A stretch of DNA of 6,269 bases from Dehalococcoidia bacterium (GCA_012270805.1 JAAXHR010000124.1:1-6269); one strand, 5' to 3'; shown: positions 1 through 6,098, counted from the first letter of the stretch. The notes: generated by a model not told the origin, from the sequence alone. Program-made: numbers and translations.

Positions 1-2
1 GC

Positions 3-89
3 GCAATTTCGACGTTATTCGGTTCGAAATATGCGGTTTACGGAGTAGTAAAATATTCTATTTACGCACCTTGCGACGACAATCAATGA
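3..89 (+). CDS. C-terminal tail of an unrecognised upstream gene (partial)
   Basis: An open frame enters from the window edge (first complete codon at 3) and ends at TGA 87-89. That stop overlaps the CoaE start as ATGA (86-89), the same 4-bp overlap seen at two later junctions in this block, which is the main reason to believe it. The 28 visible residues end in KYAVYGVVKYSIYAPCDDNQ. They look like alternating beta-type residues, with no motif I recognise. If real, it is the gene translated just before coaE and coupled to it. The stretch is AT-rich compared with the rest, so a non-coding leader with a chance open frame remains possible. Another frame is also open here (see rejected items). Confidence 0.45.
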   Translation, partial: AISTLFGSKYAVYGVVKYSIYAPCDDNQ

Positions 90-682
90 TCACCATAGCT
101 GTAACAGGGGGTATCGGGGCGGGAAAATCCGAGACTATCGGCATCTTGCGCAAGCTTGGCGCAAAAACCATCAGCGCCGATCTTCTAGGTCACGCATCCT
201 ACGCAAAAGGCACCGCAGGTCATGCTGAAGTGATCAAAGCCTTCGGCGAAAGAATTGTTAACGAAGACGGTGAGATTGACCGCAAGGTCGTAGCTGCGAT
301 CGTCTTCAACGATGAACCCAAACGGAGGACACTCGAATCGATCGTATGGCACCGCATCCGTGAGATGCTCGAGAGGAAAATCAGCCTAAACCGAGACTGT
401 CACATAGATGTCACCGCAATTGAAGCGGCTGTGTTTTTCGAAGCAGGCTGGGACGAGCTAGTCGATCGCGTATGGACCGTTGAAGCGTCATATCATCAAA
501 GGTTGGCGCGCATTATAGAAAAGAGTGGCATGGACGAACACGCCGCGCGCGCGCGGATGGACGCGCAACTCGCACCCGAGATCAGAATCGAACGAGCAGA
601 CGAGACAATATTTAACGACGGCGATCTGACCACTTTGGAGCAGAGCGTCACCAGATTGTGGGAAGCAACCACTACGACTTAG
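86..682 (+). CDS. coaE: Dephospho-CoA kinase
   Basis: CoaE phosphorylates the ribose 3'-hydroxyl of dephospho-CoA using ATP, the last step of coenzyme A synthesis, in the cytoplasm. The 198-residue length is normal for the family. The P-loop GGIGAGKS lies at residues 8-15. It is followed by the SADLLGH segment (30-36), where most relatives have DAD. The EDGEIDRKVVAAIVFND block (60-76) is a CoaE hallmark, as are the LID-type ARARMDAQ (154-161) and the ending IFNDGDL plus VTRLWEA. Two deviations are visible: the usual VPLLFE strand reads AAVFFEAGW (114-122), and the usual HP of the LExIxHP motif reads HR at 89-90. ATG 86 is preferred over TTG 71 because family members begin directly with M-x-x-x-x-x-TGG and because it overlaps the preceding stop. 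There is no Shine-Dalgarno site, consistent with coupling to the upstream gene. The next start lies 17 bp beyond the stop. Confidence 0.93.
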   Translation: MITIAVTGGIGAGKSETIGILRKLGAKTISADLLGHASYAKGTAGHAEVIKAFGERIVNEDGEIDRKVVAAIVFNDEPKRRTLESIVWHRIREMLERKISLNRDCHIDVTAIEAAVFFEAGWDELVDRVWTVEASYHQRLARIIEKSGMDEHAARARMDAQLAPEIRIERADETIFNDGDLTTLEQSVTRLWEATTTT

Positions 683-688
683 CACCGA

Positions 689-699
689 TTGGATGCCAA
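689..699 (+). promoter_or_regulatory. Short inverted repeat abutting the ATPase start codon
   Basis: TTGG (689-692) and CCAA (696-699) can pair directly before ATG 700. The GGA at 691-693 is the only Shine-Dalgarno-like sequence for this gene, 6 nt from the start. A nearly identical arrangement precedes the VWA gene (2549-2562), and both begin with CGATTGGAT. A role in translation control is inference; a 4-bp stem with a 3-nt loop is weak by itself. Confidence 0.25.
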
Positions 700-1593
700 A
701 TGGCGACTGAACAGTTATTCAACCAGACGATCATTGAAGAGTACGTGCTCGCCGAAGAGCCTTACTACCTTCCGCTCGCCGACGAAATCGAAATCTTCGA
801 AGCCGCGTATCACCAGCGCGTTCCTGTACTGCTGAAGGGACCGACCGGCACCGGCAAGACCCGTTTCGTAGAGCACATGTCATGGCGCCTGGGCGAAGAA
901 CTTACCGTCGCAAAACCCGCCGCCAAGGTGGACGCCAGCACCAATGGCAATCCCGCTTCGCTACCGCTCGTAACGGTGGCCTGCCACGAAGACCTCACTG
1001 CATCTGACCTCATCGGCCGTTACTTGCTCGACCGAGAAGGCACCCGTTGGCAGGACGGTCCCTTGACCCGGGCGGTGAAGTCCGGCGGCATCTGCTACTT
1101 GGATGAAGTAGTTGAAGCACGAAAAGACACGACCGTCATCATTCACCCCTTGACCGACCACCGTCGGACTTTGACGATCGACAAACTTGGCTTGGTCATC
1201 GATGCCGCAGATGGTTTCCTGCTCGTAGTCTCATACAACCCTGGTTACCAGAACGCTGTGAAGGACCTCAAGCACAGCACGCGTCAGCGCTTCGTTGCGC
1301 TCGAATTCGATTTTCCTAACGAGGAGCAAGAGTCCACGATCATCGCTCACGAATCGGGCTGCGATGAGGAACATGCCGGATTGCTGGCAGCATTGGGCGG
1401 GAAGATTCGCAACCTGCGTGAACACGGGTTGGAAGAAGGCGCGAGCACACGTGTCCTCATATATGCCGCCAAGTTAATCAACGAGGGCATCAGTGCTCGT
1501 AGAGCATGCCAAGTAGCGGTGACGTGGGGCATCACCGACGACGCACAAGTGCAACGTAGCATCGACGAGGTAGTCTCCTCGATTTTCCCGTGA
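700..1593 (+). CDS. MoxR-class AAA+ ATPase, CbbQ/NirQ/NorQ family
   Basis: A 297-residue cytoplasmic AAA+ motor. Known members form hexameric rings that work with a VWA partner (CbbO or NorD) to remodel a metalloenzyme: Rubisco for CbbQ, nitric oxide reductase for NorQ. Visible in order: the family signature EEPYYLP (19-25), Walker A GPTGTGKT (47-54), ACHEDLTASDLIGRYLL (94-110), GTRWQDGPL (114-122), Walker B ICYLDE (131-136), IIHPLTDHRR (147-156), sensor-1 SYNPGYQ (178-184), candidate arginine fingers in STRQRF (R195, R197), and a C-terminal lid with GASTRVLIYA (247-256). This matches CbbQ/NorQ almost end to end. One oddity is an extra segment of about 20 residues (69-90) between the Walker A helix and the next strand. 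ATG 700 is chosen because the family homology starts soon after it; a GTG at 658 would add a tail lying inside coaE. The stop overlaps the next start as GTGA. The client enzyme cannot be read from the window, so I give no gene symbol. Confidence 0.93.
   Translation: MATEQLFNQTIIEEYVLAEEPYYLPLADEIEIFEAAYHQRVPVLLKGPTGTGKTRFVEHMSWRLGEELTVAKPAAKVDASTNGNPASLPLVTVACHEDLTASDLIGRYLLDREGTRWQDGPLTRAVKSGGICYLDEVVEARKDTTVIIHPLTDHRRTLTIDKLGLVIDAADGFLLVVSYNPGYQNAVKDLKHSTRQRFVALEFDFPNEEQESTIIAHESGCDEEHAGLLAALGGKIRNLREHGLEEGASTRVLIYAAKLINEGISARRACQVAVTWGITDDAQVQRSIDEVVSSIFP
904..969 (+). other. Insertion in the AAA+ core of the CbbQ-like ATPase
   Basis: Codons 69-90 encode a stretch rich in Ala, Pro, Asn, Lys and Ser (TVAKPAAKVDASTNG and following). 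Canonical CbbQ/NorQ proteins run straight from the WRLG helix into the VTVACHEDLTASD strand and loop. Here the strand resumes at V91. The insert has the composition of a flexible surface loop and keeps the frame. The comparison rests on remembered family sequences. Confidence 0.6.
1566..1581 (+). other. Small hairpin just upstream of the GTGA junction
   Basis: CGAGG (1566-1570) can pair with CCTCG (1577-1581) across a 6-nt loop, within the last codons of the ATPase gene. It contains the nearest GAGG sequence to the Nudix GTG start at 1590, which is about 19 nt away and too far for a normal ribosome site. It could affect coupling at the junction, but it also lies in coding sequence and may be chance. 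Confidence 0.2.
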
Positions 1594-2222
1594 AAACCGA
1601 TACGGCATCCGAGTTCATGGCGTTCGCCAAAAGCAGACTGAGCCGTCCTGGTGTGCGTGATCTGCCCGGCGAAACGGCTCCGCCCGAAGGGATAGATCCC
1701 GGATTGCCAAAACGTCGAGCCGCCGTTACCGTTCTGTTCGCTGTCCGCAACGACGATCCAAAGTTGCTGTTGATCAGACGAGCGGCGCATCGCGGAAACC
1801 ATCGCACAGAATGGGCTTTCCCCGGTGGCGTCGCTGAATCGACAGACGCATCACTGCTAGACACCGCGTTGCGGGAAACTCACGAAGAAATCGGCGTTCC
1901 AGCATCGCAGATCGATTGTTGGGGGCCGTTACCCAAAGTGATCACAGGAACGGGTTACGAAGTCTGGCCGTTCGCCGGCAGGTTGTGCGAAAATGCACGG
2001 TTAATGCCCGAAACTGAAGAGGTAGACGATTGCGCCTTTATTCCAATCAATCGTCTAGCCGATGCCTCGGCGCGCCGTCAGATCACGCTAATGAGCAACA
2101 ACGTCACTCGTCAATGGGATGCAATAGAACACGAAGGCAGAATCATCTGGGGTGCCACCGCAAGGATCATCCACAGCACGATGGCACTAATTGAACAGGA
2201 AACCGTCGAGGTACGTGCATGA
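1590..2222 (+). CDS. Nudix hydrolase, CoA pyrophosphatase (NudL/NUDT7) type
   Basis: A 210-residue Nudix protein. The subfamily cleaves the diphosphate of CoA or acyl-CoA to 3',5'-ADP and phosphopantetheine species, using Mg2+ or Mn2+. The Nudix box starts at G80 and ends with RETHEEIGV (95-103), carrying the metal-binding glutamates (E96, E99, E100). The spacing G-x5-D-x8-RE is one residue longer than the general Nudix box and is typical of the CoA-cleaving group, as are LLIRRAAH (60-67), AFPGG (76-80) and the later ITGTGYEVWPFAG (118-130). Within the CoA signature, LLT is LLI, and the conserved Arg and Gly before FPGG are Gly69 and Thr73, so substrate preference could have shifted. GTG 1590 is chosen for its 4-bp overlap with the preceding stop; ATG 1617 is the alternative. 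The gene ends in an ATGA overlap with the membrane protein. Nudix assignment is firm; CoA as substrate is likely, not proven. Confidence 0.85.
   Translation: MKTDTASEFMAFAKSRLSRPGVRDLPGETAPPEGIDPGLPKRRAAVTVLFAVRNDDPKLLLIRRAAHRGNHRTEWAFPGGVAESTDASLLDTALRETHEEIGVPASQIDCWGPLPKVITGTGYEVWPFAGRLCENARLMPETEEVDDCAFIPINRLADASARRQITLMSNNVTRQWDAIEHEGRIIWGATARIIHSTMALIEQETVEVRA
2208..2211 (+). promoter_or_regulatory. Shine-Dalgarno site of the small membrane protein
   Basis: GAGG ends 7 nt before ATG 2219, inside the last codons of the Nudix gene. It is the best-placed ribosome site in the operon and supports ATG 2219 as the true start of a small gene that might otherwise be doubted. Confidence 0.6.
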
Positions 2223-2545
2223 AAAACGTGGAGGAGAAGAGTGCCACCGCTACTCCGCGGAAAGCTGGAATCGGCCTGAGCGTCTTGATGACGTTGACCA
2301 CCGTGGTACTTGGCTTTTTCGTTACTGGCGTGGTCGCGGTTGTTGTAAGAGGGATTACATCCACGAGCTTTACCTTTTATGGGGTTGTGCTTCTCTGGTT
2401 GGTGTTGGCTTGCGCGGGTCTCTTTGCGGGGCAGCAAATACTGCGTCGCACAGTTGGAATCTGGGCGTATCTCTTGGCTACCGTTCTCGTCGTCGTTTTC
2501 GCTTACGTGCTGGCGTGGAGCCAATACCTTGTGATCCTGCTGTAA
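2219..2545 (+). CDS. Small three-helix integral membrane protein, function unknown
   Basis: 108 residues, not recognised as a known family. A charged, cytoplasm-like N-terminus (K2, K7, R14, K15) is followed by three hydrophobic stretches at about 17-43, 52-71 and 80-104. Short loops separate them, one carrying R44 and one R76-R77. By the positive-inside rule the N-terminus and the second loop face the cytoplasm and the C-terminus faces out. No catalytic or metal-binding motif is evident; the only Cys is C65, in helix 2. The start overlaps the Nudix stop as ATGA and has a good ribosome site, and the stop lies 18 bp before the VWA gene, so the gene is real and co-transcribed. Its position beside the VWA partner suggests a membrane anchor or partner of the ATPase/VWA pair, but this is inference from neighbourhood only. 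Confidence 0.8.
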   Translation: MKNVEEKSATATPRKAGIGLSVLMTLTTVVLGFFVTGVVAVVVRGITSTSFTFYGVVLLWLVLACAGLFAGQQILRRTVGIWAYLLATVLVVVFAYVLAWSQYLVILL

Positions 2546-2548
2546 CGA

Positions 2549-2562
2549 TTGGATTTTTCCAA
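2549..2562 (+). promoter_or_regulatory. Hairpin at the VWA gene translation start
   Basis: TTGGA (2549-2553) and TCCAA (2558-2562) form a perfect 5-bp stem with a TTTT loop, ending one base before ATG 2564. It covers the weak GGA Shine-Dalgarno-like bases, and the alternative TTG start at 2549 lies in its left arm. A similar, shorter element precedes the ATPase gene at 689-699. Possible control of translation of the two partner proteins is inference. Confidence 0.3.
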
Positions 2563-2563
2563 C

Positions 2564-5500
2564 ATGAGTCAACCCGCCGACCAGATCATGATGAACGTCC
2601 GAACGGAGTTGGGCACCTTCCCGTCGCCCGTCCAAGCAAACTACGACCGCGCCAGAGAGGCTTTGACCGGCCGGTTAGCAGACGACAAGCTTGACGATTG
2701 GGCGCAGATGGGATTGACCATTTCGAAGCGAACCGTCCGCTCATGGGAAGCCGGAGCCGAACTTTTCAGTGCTTCACCACGTGTTCAGCGCCATCTTCCA
2801 GCCGGTCAATTCATCAGCTGGGTCCGGATCGGCGACCAATTGTGCACCGCGTCCCCAAGCCTCGCTGTAGCGTTCTTCCGCGCCAGCCCCGAAGCGATCG
2901 AACGCCTGCGCCCGCGCTATATCGGCGATTGGGCTCAGTCCTGCCGGTCGTTGTACCGCGGAACGTGGAAGTCGTCGGCTCTGGCGTGCAAGTTATTCGA
3001 AGCGACTCCGCAACTGCTGGAATCGCTGTCGTTCGATGAGTTGCGACGCTTTGCAGAGTTCTTGGAAGAGGTCTCGCATCGCTCTTACGACATGGCCGGC
3101 GACGCGCTGGATAAAGGCTCCGATCTTTTCCCGAAGCTAGGCCGAGATGCCGGCGCGTTCATCGGACTGTCCAACACCGTCGCAAAGAACTCTTGGCGTC
3201 ATGTTCAACCCATGTTCGATGCCGCTCAGTATTCTCTCGTCGAGATGCCGCGGGAACAACGATCGAGCTTCATCGCGTTGGTCAACCGCTTGTCGACAAA
3301 AGAAGGCGTAGACCCTTCGCGCGTCATCCGTGATGGTGCTCGCGCATTAGGCGGCGTGGGCCATGAATGGCGCGACACGTTGATCGACCTTACACACCGA
3401 ATCGCTTCCGAAGGCTCGCCAGAGGCATCATCTGCGTTCCTGACCACAGGACCACGTGTCTTGGAACGCGTCACGTTTCCGCAGTTGGTGGAGTGGCATG
3501 GGAGGGGTATGCAGCTGAACGCAGAGAAGCCCGATGCTGCCGAAGCCTATTTCAAAAACGAATCGGCATTGTCCCACGAGGTGCTCGACGCGTTGTCTTC
3601 AAGCGTCGAGCTCGATCGTGTGCGAGAGATCATTCGCATGTACTGCCGCATGTTGGCAGGACAGGAGATCGAAGTTCAAGCCGCACAACAACTTGTCGAC
3701 AAAAACATCGGATGGTTCCAAGGCGAATTACCCACCACCGAGGGCACGACTATATACCTACCCAAGGTAATCAACCGCCATCCCAGCAAGGACCGCAACT
3801 TCGCGTTCTTCAAGGTCATCTCGACGCACCAGACCGGCCACATCGAATTCGGCTCGTTCCGCTTCAGCTTCGAACGACCCTCTACGATGTTCACCGATCT
3901 CCGCCCCGAGCTTACAAGCACCAACGGCAACGCACTCGAATCGGTTTCGAGTGAGATCGCTGAGAGAGAGCCTTCAACCGCCCAAGCGAATTCGAACGGC
4001 GCGACAACCGAGGCCAAGCCAGATGATCACGCCACGATACCTATGAGCCGCTTCTTCGATCTCTTCCCGGATCGCAAATTGAGCAACGACGTCTTCACGA
4101 TCTTCGAAAGCACCCGTGTCGATGCGAAGGTGATGGGAGCATATCGCGGGCTCGCGATCAGTTTCCAAGCTGTACAAAATGACGCTTTGGGTTCGCGGCC
4201 CGACATGACCGAGTTGCCGGCACGCGAGGCGCTCGTTGAATTCATGATCCGTATCAGCCTCGGACAAAACGCCAACCTGATCGCCCCAAAGCGTCACATG
4301 GAAGTAGCAAGGAAACTCCGCCGACTTGTGCGCTTGATGCAGAACGAGCCAGCGTTGGTAGAGGATGCTGCAGAAGCTACGATTCGTGCCTGCGCATGGC
4401 TGACTGAGGTCAAAAACGAAGAGCTCGACGAGGACGAGTTTGACAACCTCGACGACGATGACGAGGACGATGAACAGGATGGCGACGATGAAGAGGAACA
4501 GGACCTGCAAGGAATAATTCAAGCTTTCATCGAGTCGATGCAACCGGGCGAAGGCTACGGTGAAGACGACGAGGAGAGCGGTGAAGAATCGGAAGACTTC
4601 GAAACCGGGGACGAGCAAGACTACTCTTCGCCCCAAGAGGTCGACTATCGCGGCGAGTTCAAACCGGAGTTGTCGCAGCTCCTGTCTCAGGCGCAGATGA
4701 TGGATGGTGCCGAGTTCGCTGACGACGACATGGGCGAGATGACGCCGCTGTCCCAAGAGCAGCTTGAGCAGATGATGAAGAACTCCGCGGAGGTCGACGT
4801 CCAAGAGGGGCAAGACGGCGAAGAGATGTCGTCTGAACTTGCCGAGATGCTTGAAAACCTCCTTAAGGAGATGCAGCGACGCGATCCGCAGGCCCAAAGC
4901 CAATCTTCCGGCCCCATGCAACACGTCGAGGAGGACGGTGGCCCGCTCAGCCCAAACGGAAATGACCAGTTCGTGTACGACGAGTGGGACTTCAGAGCCA
5001 ACGAGTATCGGCCGCGCTGGTGCATGGTGCACGAGAAAGAGATGAGCAGCGGCGATCCCGGTTTCTATCGCGACACGCTCATCGAACGCGCATCGCTCTT
5101 GACGATGATCAAGAAGCAGTTCGAGCTCGTGATGCCAGAGATGTACCGCAAGCAGAAGCGGCTGGAGGACGGCGAAGAACTCGATTTCGACCCGATGCTC
5201 GAGGCTGTTATCGACATCCGCGCTGGCGCCACACCTGATGAGAAAATCTACTGGCGTCGCAACAAGACTGAACGCTCAGTGGCCGTCGCGTTCTTGCTCG
5301 ACATGTCGGCTTCGACCGCCGAGGCGATTGAAGAAGCCAAGCGGCCCAACGACGATTGGGGCGCGCCCGATGATCCTGTTGAATACATGGTCTGGCTACG
5401 CTCGCGGCGCACCGAAGGCTTGCGAAAGTCGTACAAGCGCATCGTGGATGTCGAGAAAGAAGGCGTTGTCCTGCTCGTTAACGCGCTAGAGGCGCTCGGG

Positions 5501-5962
5501 GACGATTACGGGATTTACGGCTTCTCCGGCTACGGGCGAGAAAACGTCGAATTCTACGTCATCAAAGACCTCGACGAGAAGTTCACAGAAGAGATTCCAC
5601 GCCGCATTGACCGCATCGCGCCGCTGCACGCGACCCGCATGGGACCGTCGATTCGCCACGCCACCAAGAAGCTCGCCGACCAAGATTCGCGCTCCCGTTT
5701 CCTGTTCCTAATCTCCGATGGCCGACCCCAAGACCGCGGCTACAGCCGAGAGGGTGTCGAGAAGGAATACGCCGTGCACGACACTCGCATGGCTCTGATG
5801 GAAGCAAGGCGGGAAGGAATAGTGCCCTTCTGCCTGACCGTGGACAAGCAGGGCCATGACTACCTCAAAGTCATGATGGACGACTTCAACTACGAAGTCC
5901 TTCCTGATGTCAGCATGTTGCCGCAACGCCTGCTGATGCTCTACAAACGGTTAACAACCTGA
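2564..5962 (+). CDS. CbbO/NorD-type VWA-domain protein with long repeat-bearing N-terminus
   Basis: 1132 residues from ATG 2564. In known pairs the VWA partner binds the CbbQ/NorQ ring and recruits the client through its MIDAS metal site. Domains in order: a helical repeat region (about 43-343, roughly eight units of 36-38 residues, e.g. SWVRIGDQL...AVAFFRASP); the NorD/CbbO block from YLPKVINRHP to HIEFGSFRF (398-434); a low-complexity linker; a conserved helical segment around 475-615; very acidic tracts at 620-647 and 667-686; a Gln/Met/Glu-rich linker to about 800; YDEWDFRANEYRPRWCMV (805-822), typical of NorD/CbbO; and the VWA domain (about 905-1132). The MIDAS is complete: DMSAST (D913, S915, S917), T1024 and D1052 in LISDGRPQD. 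GDDYGIYGFSGYG and FYVIKDLDE are also family-typical. It is longer than usual CbbO or NorD (about 600-800). TTG 2549 would add five residues; ATG 2564 is preferred. Cytoplasmic, no signal peptide. Whether the client is Rubisco, a NOR-like oxidase or another enzyme is unknown. Confidence 0.9.
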   Translation: MSQPADQIMMNVRTELGTFPSPVQANYDRAREALTGRLADDKLDDWAQMGLTISKRTVRSWEAGAELFSASPRVQRHLPAGQFISWVRIGDQLCTASPSLAVAFFRASPEAIERLRPRYIGDWAQSCRSLYRGTWKSSALACKLFEATPQLLESLSFDELRRFAEFLEEVSHRSYDMAGDALDKGSDLFPKLGRDAGAFIGLSNTVAKNSWRHVQPMFDAAQYSLVEMPREQRSSFIALVNRLSTKEGVDPSRVIRDGARALGGVGHEWRDTLIDLTHRIASEGSPEASSAFLTTGPRVLERVTFPQLVEWHGRGMQLNAEKPDAAEAYFKNESALSHEVLDALSSSVELDRVREIIRMYCRMLAGQEIEVQAAQQLVDKNIGWFQGELPTTEGTTIYLPKVINRHPSKDRNFAFFKVISTHQTGHIEFGSFRFSFERPSTMFTDLRPELTSTNGNALESVSSEIAEREPSTAQANSNGATTEAKPDDHATIPMSRFFDLFPDRKLSNDVFTIFESTRVDAKVMGAYRGLAISFQAVQNDALGSRPDMTELPAREALVEFMIRISLGQNANLIAPKRHMEVARKLRRLVRLMQNEPALVEDAAEATIRACAWLTEVKNEELDEDEFDNLDDDDEDDEQDGDDEEEQDLQGIIQAFIESMQPGEGYGEDDEESGEESEDFETGDEQDYSSPQEVDYRGEFKPELSQLLSQAQMMDGAEFADDDMGEMTPLSQEQLEQMMKNSAEVDVQEGQDGEEMSSELAEMLENLLKEMQRRDPQAQSQSSGPMQHVEEDGGPLSPNGNDQFVYDEWDFRANEYRPRWCMVHEKEMSSGDPGFYRDTLIERASLLTMIKKQFELVMPEMYRKQKRLEDGEELDFDPMLEAVIDIRAGATPDEKIYWRRNKTERSVAVAFLLDMSASTAEAIEEAKRPNDDWGAPDDPVEYMVWLRSRRTEGLRKSYKRIVDVEKEGVVLLVNALEALGDDYGIYGFSGYGRENVEFYVIKDLDEKFTEEIPRRIDRIAPLHATRMGPSIRHATKKLADQDSRSRFLFLISDGRPQDRGYSREGVEKEYAVHDTRMALMEARREGIVPFCLTVDKQGHDYLKVMMDDFNYEVLPDVSMLPQRLLMLYKRLTT
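2690..3592 (+). repeat. Tandem helical protein repeats (period about 37 residues)
   Basis: Within the VWA gene, codons 43-343 encode about eight degenerate units starting near residues 43, 82, 118, 156, 196, 230, 266 and 305. The shared pattern is an aromatic (W, or F/L) plus x2-3-G-x2-L, then a second helix with A-x2-FF-x-A-S/T-P-x4-x-L. Units 1-3 and 8 are clearest (AELFSASP, VAFFRASP, CKLFEATP, AEAYFKNES). The repeats are protein-level; the DNA copies are too diverged to recombine. They probably fold as a HEAT- or TPR-like solenoid. Confidence 0.6.
4421..4630 (+). other. Acidic low-complexity tracts in the VWA protein
   Basis: Residues 620-647 are almost all Asp or Glu (for example DDDDEDDEQDGDDEEEQD), and 667-686 (EDDEESGEESEDFETGDEQD) repeat the pattern. 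They flank a short non-acidic segment with GIIQAFIESMQPG. This is probably disordered linker between the N-terminal half and the VWA domain. Acidic linkers before the VWA domain occur in several MoxR-partner VWA proteins, including cobalt and magnesium chelatase subunits (general family knowledge). Confidence 0.75.
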
Positions 5963-6020
5963 CAACCTTCAACGCGTGAACCGCGGTGCCGTTACGAACC
6001 GCGCATCGTTGCGTGTAGAC

Positions 6021-6050
6021 TTGCGAATCAATCGGATCCAAGCGTAGTTT
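6021..6050 (+). promoter_or_regulatory. Possible sigma-70-like promoter for the downstream gene
   Basis: TTGCGA (6021-6026) and TAGTTT (6045-6050) are separated by 18 bp, close to -35 and -10 consensus spacing, about 60 bp before ATG 6110. Both boxes are imperfect, and this was picked by eye from a short spacer. Confidence 0.25.
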
Positions 6051-6088
6051 TCCGCGTTTTAGATTTGCCGGTTCCAGATATTGGCGAT

Positions 6089-6098
6089 AGGAGAAAGG
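6089..6098 (+). promoter_or_regulatory. Ribosome binding site of the downstream gene
   Basis: AGGAGAAAGG is a strong Shine-Dalgarno-like purine run. Its right half (AAAGG) ends 11 nt before ATG 6110 and its left half 16 nt before, slightly farther than ideal. It supports a translation start at 6110 rather than at ATG 6152. Confidence 0.5.

Noticed and set aside
54..59. TATTCT as a -10 box for a promoter of coaE.
   Set aside because: No acceptable -35 box lies 16-18 bp upstream, and the region may be coding for an upstream gene.
2..85. The coaE frame stays open back to the window edge, so the kinase might have an N-terminal extension (or start at TTG 71).
   Set aside because: CoaE proteins begin directly before the P-loop strand, as ATG 86 does, and ATG 86 overlaps an upstream stop. 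The extra residues match nothing in the family.
544..555. A (CG)6 run in coaE as a slippage or Z-DNA element.
   Set aside because: It encodes the conserved ARAR residues of the LID region in frame, so codon choice explains it.
2191..2694. A 167-residue plus-strand open frame across the membrane protein gene.
   Set aside because: It runs through the small gene and the VWA start in another frame and has an Arg/Gly-rich sequence without motifs. The in-frame genes have better starts and overlaps.
3974..5032. A 352-residue open frame on the minus strand opposite the VWA gene.
   Set aside because: It is the mirror of the acidic and Gln/Glu-rich codons, giving a Leu/Val/His-rich translation with no domain, and lies fully inside a strongly supported gene.
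5982..6003. Rho-independent terminator after the VWA gene.
   Set aside because: The stem is only 6 bp with a 10-nt loop and no T-run follows, so it is recorded only within the spacer entry.
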